Below are positions 7,830-15,201 of a stretch of DNA of 43,713 nt, piece by piece (the stretch's first letter is position 1; every line of letters begins with the position of its first letter). A program made the position numbers and the translations under genes. Origin of the DNA: a virus. The DNA is taken from the IMG/VR virus record IMGVR_UViG_3300033995_000282, positions 1 to 43,713 of that record. The stretch is one strand, 5' to 3'. The notes under the pieces are model-generated. The model worked only from the letters and a program-made list of their open reading frames with translations, did not search any database and was not told where the DNA came from.

Positions 7830-7835
7830 ATTATA
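7830..7835 (-). promoter_or_regulatory. Candidate leaderless -10 element of the oxygenase gene
   Basis: The minus strand reads TATAAT, then atatat, then ATG (7821-7823). No Shine-Dalgarno sequence precedes that ATG. A -10 followed by six bases and a start codon is the layout of leaderless genes in Actinobacteria. A weak TTGAAC lies 15 bases upstream of the hexamer. The surrounding AT alternation could produce this by chance. Confidence 0.4.
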
Positions 7836-8115
7836 CACCATCTACAAGTTGTTCAAGTATTGCTAATTCAGTTATTGCAAGTCTGACCTTATTTGTACCC
7901 TCGCCAATAACAACAATTATGGCTGGGTCATTGTTGTTTTTAATAGCATCTGTAACGGCTTTAGCCCAAACCTTCTGATTAAGAGTAAATGATTTTCCAA
8001 CCTCTTTAAAGTCTACTGTAAAATTGTTCCATGTAGCATCTCCCTTGTGAGTATTTCTGCCACTATTTTTATGCTGTTTAGCGCCTATTCTTTTTGATTC
8101 AGATCTTTCACTCAT
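7831..8115 (-). CDS. Small PD-(D/E)XK-type nuclease, Holliday junction resolvase-like (putative)
   Basis: A 94-residue basic protein from the ATG at 8115, chosen because AAGGA lies eight bases upstream; an ATG two codons earlier is too close to it. The arrangement SGRNTHKGDATW, then FTVDFKEVGKSFTL, then WAKAVTDAIKNN and PAIIVVIGEG resembles the minimal resolvase/PD-(D/E)XK core: a GD acid, a (D/E)xK pair (DFK) and a later beta-strand. The N-terminus (SESKRIGAKQHKNSG) is basic, as in those enzymes. The family call is a pattern judgement and needs structural confirmation. It overlaps the zinc-ribbon gene upstream and lies in the recombination block beside recA. Confidence 0.55.
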   Translation of the reverse strand: MSERSESKRIGAKQHKNSGRNTHKGDATWNNFTVDFKEVGKSFTLNQKVWAKAVTDAIKNNNDPAIIVVIGEGTNKVRLAITELAILEQLVDGV

Positions 8116-8284
8116 CTTCATAATCCTTTTTACCTTTTGGAATAAGGCTAACTTTTGATATATGTTTCTTACTACACATCCAAGTTAAATCTCTTGTTTC
8201 AGTCCACAATCTACAAACAACAACCTCATCATTACATTTTTGACAATAAAACTTTCCTCTATATGTAGAAAAATTTTCAGGCAT
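8108..8284 (-). CDS. Small zinc-ribbon protein (58 aa)
   Basis: A 58-residue frame (begins MPENFSTYRG, ends KKDYEDE) bridges recA and the resolvase-like gene, overlapping recA by eight bases and the next gene by up to 14. It has YCQKC at residues 13-17, a lone C25 (VVVCRLW) and a further C37 (WMCSKKH) with a following His, so it could bind one zinc as CxxC...C/H. Such tiny zinc ribbons are common in phage replication blocks. The function is unknown. Confidence 0.7.
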   Translation of the reverse strand: MPENFSTYRGKFYCQKCNDEVVVCRLWTETRDLTWMCSKKHISKVSLIPKGKKDYEDE

Positions 8285-9290
8285 TTGCTACCTTTAGTTT
8301 TAATTGTTCTTGTAAATCTAAGTCTTCTCTTACTCTATCAATGAATGCATCTCTACCCTGAACTTTTGTGCCATCATCAAGTTGATACCAAGCACCAGTT
8401 CTATTTACCATCCCCATTTGTTCTGCTGTATCAACAAGATCACCTATCTTATCAATGCCAACATCATCACCTCTAAAATAAAAATCATACTCACCAGATT
8501 GAAATCCTGGAGATGTTTTGGAAAACTGTAACTCCCACCTAATCTTTCTACCAATCTTTTCTTCAATTAACTTATCTCCTACTTTAATTTTTCCCTTGAT
8601 GGCCTGGTTGTCTGATTCTGACGAAAATAATTTAATAACGCAAGAGGAATAAAACTTAGTAGCCTGACCACCAGAAGGCTGCTGGCTAGTATACATAGCA
8701 TTGATATTATTACGAGACTGGGAAATAAGAACAAGCATAGTAGGCTTGACTTTATTATTAGCATAGTTAAGCATCTTCCAAGCGTTGCTAAAGTCACGAG
8801 ACTCTGCCCCAATCTGTTTTGTATTTTCTAAAGCCTTCATATCGTCTGTATCTTTTTCAAAGTAAATAGCAGGAAGCATTGATGTAATGCTGTCAATTAC
8901 AATTAAATCAACTCCAGCATTAATAAGTCCAACTCCAACATCAACCATATCGCTAATAGTTCTTGCTTGCGAATAGATTAGTTTCTTAGGATCTACCCCA
9001 AGTTTAATAGCCCAATCTTCTGAATATGACATCTCAGAGTCAATCCATGCACATACCTTGCCTTCTGCTTGTGCCATAGCAATCATTTGTAGACACATAG
9101 AAGACTTTGCACTTGACTTGCTACCCCAGATCAAAACCTGTCTACCATATGGTAAGCCACCGCCTAAAGCCTTATTAAGCCCATAACTAGGTGTAGGCTG
9201 GTATTCAAAGTTTATTCCTTCTCCAGTGCCTAAACGTTTTCTAAGTTTAGGATCTAACAATGCTAAAACATCTTCTACGCTAACTGACAT
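8277..9290 (-). CDS. recA: RecA/UvsX-type recombinase
   Basis: A 337-residue strand-exchange ATPase. Walker A is at residues about 56-64 with the unusual form GSKSSAKSS, where RecA has GPESSGKTT; phage UvsX proteins show similar departures. Walker B is VDLIVIDSI (about 130-138). MKALENTKQIGAESRDFS and SQSRNNI correspond to the ATPase coupling region and the QxR-type element of motif 4. LISQSRN followed by SGGQATKFYSS matches loop L2. The ATG at 9290 is preferred over 9296 because GGAGG is six bases before it. The gene overlaps the end of the polymerase gene by 11 bases. It should act in recombination-dependent replication and repair with SSB. Confidence 0.92.
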   Translation of the reverse strand: MSVSVEDVLALLDPKLRKRLGTGEGINFEYQPTPSYGLNKALGGGLPYGRQVLIWGSKSSAKSSMCLQMIAMAQAEGKVCAWIDSEMSYSEDWAIKLGVDPKKLIYSQARTISDMVDVGVGLINAGVDLIVIDSITSMLPAIYFEKDTDDMKALENTKQIGAESRDFSNAWKMLNYANNKVKPTMLVLISQSRNNINAMYTSQQPSGGQATKFYSSCVIKLFSSESDNQAIKGKIKVGDKLIEEKIGRKIRWELQFSKTSPGFQSGEYDFYFRGDDVGIDKIGDLVDTAEQMGMVNRTGAWYQLDDGTKVQGRDAFIDRVREDLDLQEQLKLKVANA

Positions 9291-12200
9291 GAACATCCTC
9301 CAAAGTTATAGTTCCATCTTTTGTTTTTCCAAAATCAAATTTATAAGTATTTCCTTCTTTGATGTGCATATAGGCTTTTGCAAAAGATGTTGGGAATACT
9401 GTTATAGAATGCAAATCTCTTGATGAATCTGCTAATGTTAATAGTGCCATCTTCTTTCCAGTCTTTGTTGTTCTTGGTTTAAAGGATACCACAAACATCT
9501 CTTCTTCTGCAAATGGCAATTGCTTATAATTTAAAAATCTAACCAACGCATTTGGAGAAGTTTTGATTTCATCAACTGGGATAGCAGAAACAATTCTATT
9601 GTCAGATGCTAATAGTAAATATGTTTTACCAATCTCAATAGTAGTATTCTCATCATCAAATATTCCAATTGATCCCGTTTTATCTAAGACATCAACACGA
9701 GACCACCCAGTTCCTCTTTTAATTGACTTAATCATTCCCATTAAAATAAAAGATCCTTTTTCTTCAAAGTCTTCTGTTGATTGAATGAATGAGTGATACT
9801 GTGTTGGCACTGTCATATTAAACTCTGGCAAATTTAAATACTCATATAAATTTTCTTTAATCTCTTGATCATTTCTTGGATTGTCAGGAAACGTAGCAGC
9901 ACCTGTAATTCTTAGTGATTGCAAGGCTCTACTGTTTACTCCATTGCCTTTTGTAAAGGTAAATTCTTCAAGTTGTTTATATGATGTAAATGGTCTTGCT
10001 TGGATATATCTTTCTGCAATTTTGTCAGATATATATTTGACAGAACTAAGACCAAATCTAATACCTTTACCCTCAATTTTAAAATCCATATCCGAATCGT
10101 TAATGTGAGGTAACTTAATGCTAATGCCCATTCTTTTTGCTTCAATAAGATACTCAGTTCTTCCATCCTTATCCTTTTCATTTTTTAAAAGTGCAAACAT
10201 AAATTCAAGGGGATAATAATACTTTAACCAAGCGGTCCAATACGAGACCGTAGAGTAAGCAACCGCATGAGACTTGTTGAACGAATATCCCGCATGTGCT
10301 TCAAAATCGTGCCATAAATCCAAAGCAGAATTAGGACTAATGTACTTAGAAGCACCATTAACAAACTTTTCTTTAAACTGATCAAATTCTTTAGCATCTT
10401 TCTTCTTTCCAATAATTTTACGCACTTTATCTGCTTCTGCCATTGTCATTCCACCAAGTTCAACACAGGCTTGCATAACTTGTTCTTGATACAAAACACA
10501 ACCATATGTATCAACTGTAATTGGTTTCATAACTTTATTTAGGTAATCAATATTTTGTTTGCCATGTTTTCTTGCAATATAGTCTTTACCAATAGTATTC
10601 ATTGCTCCTGGACGAACAAGAGCATTTGATGCTGCAAGTTCATTTAAATTTTTTACACCCATTTTAATTAAAAGGCTTGTGTATGGTGCAGCCTCACATT
10701 GGAAAACTCCTTTAGTATATCCATCTGAAATCATTTCATAAACTTTAGGATCCTCTAGGTCAATTTCTAATAAATTAATTTTCTTGTAATGATTCTTTTC
10801 AATCTCTACAATAGCATCTTGCATAACACTAAGAGTTTTTAATCCAAGTGCATCAATTTTAATTAATCCAATTCTTTCTGCTTCTTCCATATCAACACCA
10901 ACAACTGGAATTCTTTCATCAGATCCTGGAGATGATCGTGTTTCTAAAGGTGCATATCTAAAGATTGGATTCTTGCTTGTCACAACTCCTGCAGCATGAA
11001 TTCCAGTTCCACGAATACGTCCTCTTAATTGATCTCCATAAATTTCCACTTCTGGATATTTTTCTCTAAATGCTAATGTTGTTTTTGAATAACAAAAATC
11101 TTCCCACGTGTCAACTTGTTTCAATGCTTTATTTACATCAGACAAAGGAATGTTTAAAACTCTAGCAACATCTCTTACAACACCTTTACCTTTAAACTCT
11201 AAGAAAGTAGCGATAGATGCAACGTGTCTATACTGTCTAACCAAATAATCTTTTACTTCTTCACGACGAGTATCTTGAATATCTGTATCAATATCTGGAA
11301 AATCATTTCGTTCTGGATTAATAAATCGAAAAAACAAAAGTCCATATTTAATTGGATCAATGTCAGTGATTCCAAGTGTGAAACAAACTAAAGATCCAGC
11401 AGACGATCCACGACCTGGACCTACCATAATTCCTTCCTTCTTTGCCCAAGCAATCATGCTTTGAACAACTAGAAAATATGGTGCAAATTTTTTATTCTTA
11501 ACAATCTCTAACTCTTCACGTAATCTATTAACATATTCTTCATTATCTTGTAATCCTTTAAGTTCTAATCCCTCAAATGCAATTTTTTCTAATTCATTAT
11601 CTGGACTTTTATATTGAACTGGAAGTAGGTCAAGTCCATCTTGAACATCATAGTCTTCTACTGTATCTGCTAATAACAATGTATTTGAATATATGTCTGG
11701 TCTATCTATACCCTGTTTTTCCATTGCTAATTTAATTTCATCATATGACAGTAGATGTATATCAAATTTATTAAAGGTAATTTGACGATCTTCTCCGTAC
11801 AGGTAGTCAAGTCTTTGCATCATATTGGTTTTCTTTTTAGACTTTTCATATGTTGCTTCTTTATTAACTTTGCCATGAGTATTCATCAATAACTTAAACT
11901 CTTGAATTTCTTTTTGTGAAGTATCTGAATGGTGGCAATCTGGAGTTACAACAACCTTAATGTCAAATTCATCTGCAAGTTCAATTAAAGCCTTATTTAT
12001 TTCTGGGGTATTGTGTGGCATTACTTCAATATAATAATCATTACCAAAATTATTCTTAAACCATTTAATATTTTTCTTTGCAATGGCAAATTCATTTTCT
12101 TCTAATGCTTTTACAATTACACTACTTGGACATGCAGAAGTTACAATAATTCCTTCACGATATTTTTCAAGTATCTCAAAATCAAATCTTGGTTTCTTAA

Positions 12201-12555
12201 AAAAACCATCGGTCCAAGAAACTTCACTAATTTTATTTAAATTCTCTAAACCAAGTTGGTTCTTTGCTAGAAGAATAATATGATTATAAACAAGATCTTG
12301 CTGACCTTCTCTTTCAGACTTATCTCTTGTATCAGATATGTCTGCACACATGTATCCTTCTAGCCCAAGAATTGGCTTAATGCCTTTGGATTTTGCTGTA
12401 CGATAAAACTCACGGTGTCCTGAAAGTGTGCCGTGATCTGTTATTGCCAAGGCTGGCATTTTAAGATCTACGGCACGACTTAAATATTCTTCTGGAGTTG
12501 CAATTCCATCAAATAAGGAATAATGAGTGTGTACGTGCAATCCTGCGTAGTTCAT
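9280..12555 (-). CDS. dnaE: DNA polymerase III alpha subunit-type replicative polymerase (DnaE, PHP domain)
   Basis: A 1091-residue C-family polymerase. The N-terminal PHP domain (about 1-210) keeps HVHTHYS, ITDHGTL, GLEGY, YNHIILL, TSACPSS and TPDCHHS, so all metal ligands of an active PHP phosphoesterase seem present. The catalytic palm has GPGRGSSAGSL, then FPDIDTDI with the paired Asp, and IKIDALGLKTL for the third acid. HAGYSFNKSHAVAY is the conserved fingers motif. A helix-hairpin-helix region and an OB-fold (GSFILMGMIKSI) follow. The start at 12555 puts the PHP at the N-terminus; a 15-codon extension would lie inside the SSB gene. No separate proofreading subunit is seen in the window. 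Confidence 0.95.
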   Translation of the reverse strand: MNYAGLHVHTHYSLFDGIATPEEYLSRAVDLKMPALAITDHGTLSGHREFYRTAKSKGIKPILGLEGYMCADISDTRDKSEREGQQDLVYNHIILLAKNQLGLENLNKISEVSWTDGFFKKPRFDFEILEKYREGIIVTSACPSSVIVKALEENEFAIAKKNIKWFKNNFGNDYYIEVMPHNTPEINKALIELADEFDIKVVVTPDCHHSDTSQKEIQEFKLLMNTHGKVNKEATYEKSKKKTNMMQRLDYLYGEDRQITFNKFDIHLLSYDEIKLAMEKQGIDRPDIYSNTLLLADTVEDYDVQDGLDLLPVQYKSPDNELEKIAFEGLELKGLQDNEEYVNRLREELEIVKNKKFAPYFLVVQSMIAWAKKEGIMVGPGRGSSAGSLVCFTLGITDIDPIKYGLLFFRFINPERNDFPDIDTDIQDTRREEVKDYLVRQYRHVASIATFLEFKGKGVVRDVARVLNIPLSDVNKALKQVDTWEDFCYSKTTLAFREKYPEVEIYGDQLRGRIRGTGIHAAGVVTSKNPIFRYAPLETRSSPGSDERIPVVGVDMEEAERIGLIKIDALGLKTLSVMQDAIVEIEKNHYKKINLLEIDLEDPKVYEMISDGYTKGVFQCEAAPYTSLLIKMGVKNLNELAASNALVRPGAMNTIGKDYIARKHGKQNIDYLNKVMKPITVDTYGCVLYQEQVMQACVELGGMTMAEADKVRKIIGKKKDAKEFDQFKEKFVNGASKYISPNSALDLWHDFEAHAGYSFNKSHAVAYSTVSYWTAWLKYYYPLEFMFALLKNEKDKDGRTEYLIEAKRMGISIKLPHINDSDMDFKIEGKGIRFGLSSVKYISDKIAERYIQARPFTSYKQLEEFTFTKGNGVNSRALQSLRITGAATFPDNPRNDQEIKENLYEYLNLPEFNMTVPTQYHSFIQSTEDFEEKGSFILMGMIKSIKRGTGWSRVDVLDKTGSIGIFDDENTTIEIGKTYLLLASDNRIVSAIPVDEIKTSPNALVRFLNYKQLPFAEEEMFVVSFKPRTTKTGKKMALLTLADSSRDLHSITVFPTSFAKAYMHIKEGNTYKFDFGKTKDGTITLEDVHVS

Positions 12556-12556
12556 A

Positions 12557-13213
12557 CTACCAATCTGTGTTGGTTGATGAAGTAGTTGATGGTGAGTCAA
12601 AGCCTAGATAAAAGGCTTCTTGCTCTGCATAAGGAACTTTGCGAAGTGCAAGTTCTAGTTGGAATGGCTCAATACCAGTCCAGTCAAATGGCTCTTTATC
12701 TGGTGCTGCTGGAATCATTGTGTAATTTGTTTCAGTACCCTGACCATTACGTTTCATTTTCCAAACAACATTTGAAATGCTACCAGTCTCAAGTGCATAT
12801 TCACGAATTGTATTAAAAGATGATTGCTTACTGATTCCCATAGACCAAATGGCTACGTATGGTTTTTCAATTCCATCATCAACTAATACGTTACAGTAAA
12901 AGCGGAGACGACCACGCCATCCAGCCTTTGGGTCTTTACGGTGCATTTCTTCTGCCCAGTCACGACCTTCTGTATCCATAGTGTCTACTGCTTTACGCTT
13001 GTAATCTTTTGGATTTACATGCTCTTTAACAACTAGAGATAGTCCACGAGATGCACTATAATTTGCAGAGTCTTCATCTAGTTCTTCAATAAAGCGAATC
13101 TTTACTGATTGTCCATCAGCAAGTTTAAGCCATCTTACCTTTGGTGAGTTTTCATCGTATTTTGGTTTGTCGAGCAGGGCGTTGATGTTTTTTAGTCCCT
13201 TTACTACGCTCAT
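12557..13213 (-). CDS. Single-stranded DNA-binding protein, gp32-like
   Basis: A 218-residue protein. The N-terminal half resembles the gp32-like OB-fold of tailed phages, with SVKIRFIEELDED, then GWRGRLRFYCNVLVDDG (about 97-113) and YVAIWSMGISKQSSF. A Ser/Thr-rich tail ends in NTDW, an acid-plus-aromatic C-terminus like those that SSB and T7 gp2.5 use to contact partner proteins. It lies two bases upstream of the polymerase ATG, and AAGGAG precedes its own ATG by seven bases, which fits high expression of an SSB. There is no classical bacterial SSB signature, so the gp32-like call is by pattern and context. Confidence 0.75.
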   Translation of the reverse strand: MSVVKGLKNINALLDKPKYDENSPKVRWLKLADGQSVKIRFIEELDEDSANYSASRGLSLVVKEHVNPKDYKRKAVDTMDTEGRDWAEEMHRKDPKAGWRGRLRFYCNVLVDDGIEKPYVAIWSMGISKQSSFNTIREYALETGSISNVVWKMKRNGQGTETNYTMIPAAPDKEPFDWTGIEPFQLELALRKVPYAEQEAFYLGFDSPSTTSSTNTDW

Positions 13214-13227
13214 ATTATTCTCCTTTT

Positions 13228-14691
13228 TTATATTGTTATTTTAAAATCATCATACTGTTCTGCAGCATTACTGATTTTTTCTACTATTTTAGTATACTCT
13301 TCCAATTCATTTTTGTCAAATGAATCTTTAGAAACTTTAAAACTATTTCCAGCATACAAAGATATCCAACTGTACAATAGCCAAGAAGGTGGTTGCATTA
13401 TATAAGAAAGATCTTTTTTGTTTGTTTCCATATCTTCAATAAATCTTTTTATATTATAATATTCATACTCTGGCATTGGATGTTTTAGTAAAAATTCTGA
13501 CCAAAAATTGGTATTAGTTTTGTTTGTAACATAATGCATATATAGATAGGTTGTTATTGATTGTGCCATTCGTTCATTTAAATCATTAAAATAATCTATT
13601 TCCATATCAGCAATAGTATTATTAATATATTTATAGAAATAATTATCTAAAAATAAATATAATGCATTAATCATTCCTGATATTGCAGTAGCCTCCATTG
13701 GTTCAAAGAATGATGTAGAAAGTCCTATACCTAAACAATTATTTATTAATATTTTTTTTGCATAACCTGGAGTAAAGTTAAAAGTTTTTATAATTTCTAG
13801 ATCTTTTCCAAAAAACTTATAGGCTTCTTTTATTGCATCTTCTTCATTAATATATTTATTGTCATAAACGTATCCACAACCATACCTATTTTGTAGTGCA
13901 ACTTTCCATGCCCAGCCATAATCCATTGCAATTGCTTGTGTATATGGAACTTCTTTACCATCTAAAGGAAGTTTGCAGGCAATTGCTGAAGTTGCTGGAA
14001 GAAACTTAGATGTGTCAACCCACTCAACATTATAAACATTATCTAAAAATAATCTAGAAAATCCAGATGCATCAATTAAAAAATCTAGACTAATGCTTGT
14101 TCCATTGTCTAGTGATAATTCCACAATGTCGTCATTACTGTTTGTTTTAGTGTCAACAACAATAGCATCAATAATTTCTATATTTTTTTTAACTACCTCA
14201 TTTTCTAAAAAATCTCCAAGCAATTTTGCATCTAAATGCAATGAGTATTCTTTTTTATTATTAATTGAATGAGTTTTATTTTTATAAGATATTTGTGCAT
14301 TTAAATTAATAGAGTCTAAATTGCCATGCTCTTGCATTGCTATATTACAAAGTTTAAGGGTATTTTCATTATTATAAAAAATATTACTATCAAAAAGATT
14401 GTTAAATCCATGAAACCATGATTTGTTTTCTTTGTTCCATCCAGAAAACACAACACCATTTTTGATAGTTGCATTTGTATATTTAATTACATCCTCAACA
14501 TCAATTTTTAAATCTTTAAAAACTTTATGTATGTTTGTTGTTAACCCTTCACCAGGCCCAAGAACTCCGATTTGTTTACTTCGCACCATTGTTATTTTTA
14601 ACTTTGGATACCTTTTGTTTAATAGAAGAGCACTTAAACATCCAGCAGTTCCACCGCCAACAACCACAACATTTTTAATATCTCTGATCAT
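13228..14691 (-). CDS. Flavin-dependent tryptophan halogenase-family protein
   Basis: A 487-residue FAD enzyme of the tryptophan halogenase family (PF04820 type). The dinucleotide fold starts at once (VVVVGGGTAG, residues 8-17). LGPGEGLTTNIHK (45-56) is the GxGE(A/G)T region, and K77 in ATIKNGVVF lines up with the catalytic Lys of PrnA/RebH that carries the active halogen. FFEPMEATAIS (328-338) is the SxxxEPxEST-type motif with the catalytic Glu. The diagnostic WxWxIP is present only as WAWKVA (260-265), so Ile-Pro is replaced by Val-Ala. The ATG at 14691 is inside the end of the AhpD-like gene (17-base overlap); a longer frame is rejected. Family enzymes chlorinate or brominate indoles and phenols; the substrate here is unknown. 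Confidence 0.88.
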   Translation of the reverse strand: MIRDIKNVVVVGGGTAGCLSALLLNKRYPKLKITMVRSKQIGVLGPGEGLTTNIHKVFKDLKIDVEDVIKYTNATIKNGVVFSGWNKENKSWFHGFNNLFDSNIFYNNENTLKLCNIAMQEHGNLDSINLNAQISYKNKTHSINNKKEYSLHLDAKLLGDFLENEVVKKNIEIIDAIVVDTKTNSNDDIVELSLDNGTSISLDFLIDASGFSRLFLDNVYNVEWVDTSKFLPATSAIACKLPLDGKEVPYTQAIAMDYGWAWKVALQNRYGCGYVYDNKYINEEDAIKEAYKFFGKDLEIIKTFNFTPGYAKKILINNCLGIGLSTSFFEPMEATAISGMINALYLFLDNYFYKYINNTIADMEIDYFNDLNERMAQSITTYLYMHYVTNKTNTNFWSEFLLKHPMPEYEYYNIKRFIEDMETNKKDLSYIMQPPSWLLYSWISLYAGNSFKVSKDSFDKNELEEYTKIVEKISNAAEQYDDFKITI

Positions 14692-15199
14692 AACCAACTT
14701 TATTAATTTGTTCTGCAGCAGGTGCCCAAGATTGAGAATTTTCCTGAACTCCATGACCTTCAACAATTCTATTAAAGAAATTAAATGCAGCACAAACTGC
14801 AACAGCATCTTTGACCTGTTCTTGTGTAAACCCAGCATCATAACATTCATCATATAATTTTTTAGTCATACTTGATGGATGTTTAGTTAGTTGTTCTACT
14901 AAATTAAAAATTGGGGTCAGTCTATTAGAAGTAGACTGAATACCGCTATCTAAAACCTCAATCTCAGAATTTATTGATTCTGCAAAAAGACGATGGGATC
15001 CATAGCAAAACCTACATCCATTAAGATATGATGTATATGCTGCAATAATTTCTCTATCTTGTGGAGACAATGATGAAGCCTCTCGTAAGACTTCTTGTGC
15101 AAATGAAAGCATCATCATATATCTTTTTTGATTTTCCATAAAGACATCAATAATTGTTGAATCTTCCTTAATTGAATCAAATACATTTTTTACACTCAT
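14675..15199 (-). CDS. AhpD-like / carboxymuconolactone decarboxylase-family protein
   Basis: A 174-residue all-helical protein. The AhpD active site is clear: GCRFCYGSHRLFAE gives C62, C65 and H69 in the CxxCxxxH arrangement of the CMD family. The flanking helices (LSPQDREIIAAYTSYLNGC, then EQVKDAVAVCAAFNFFNRI) are typical. AhpD-type proteins are thiol-disulfide peroxidase or alkylhydroperoxidase partners. Its coupling by a 17-base overlap with the flavin halogenase suggests that it protects against peroxide from FADH2 oxidation or participates in that chemistry; this is inference. The start has GAGG six bases upstream, and a candidate extended -10 lies about 50 bases upstream inside the primase gene. 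Confidence 0.88.
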   Translation of the reverse strand: MSVKNVFDSIKEDSTIIDVFMENQKRYMMMLSFAQEVLREASSLSPQDREIIAAYTSYLNGCRFCYGSHRLFAESINSEIEVLDSGIQSTSNRLTPIFNLVEQLTKHPSSMTKKLYDECYDAGFTQEQVKDAVAVCAAFNFFNRIVEGHGVQENSQSWAPAAEQINKVGYDQRY

Positions 15200-15201
15200 G
15201 A

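Noticed and set aside
12556-12600. A 15-codon extension of the polymerase
   Set aside because: It lies inside the SSB gene; the PHP domain begins right at the ATG at 12555.
14692-14853. A 54-codon N-terminal extension of the halogenase
   Set aside because: It lies inside the AhpD-like gene in another frame and would put sequence before the FAD-binding fold, which normally begins at the N-terminus.
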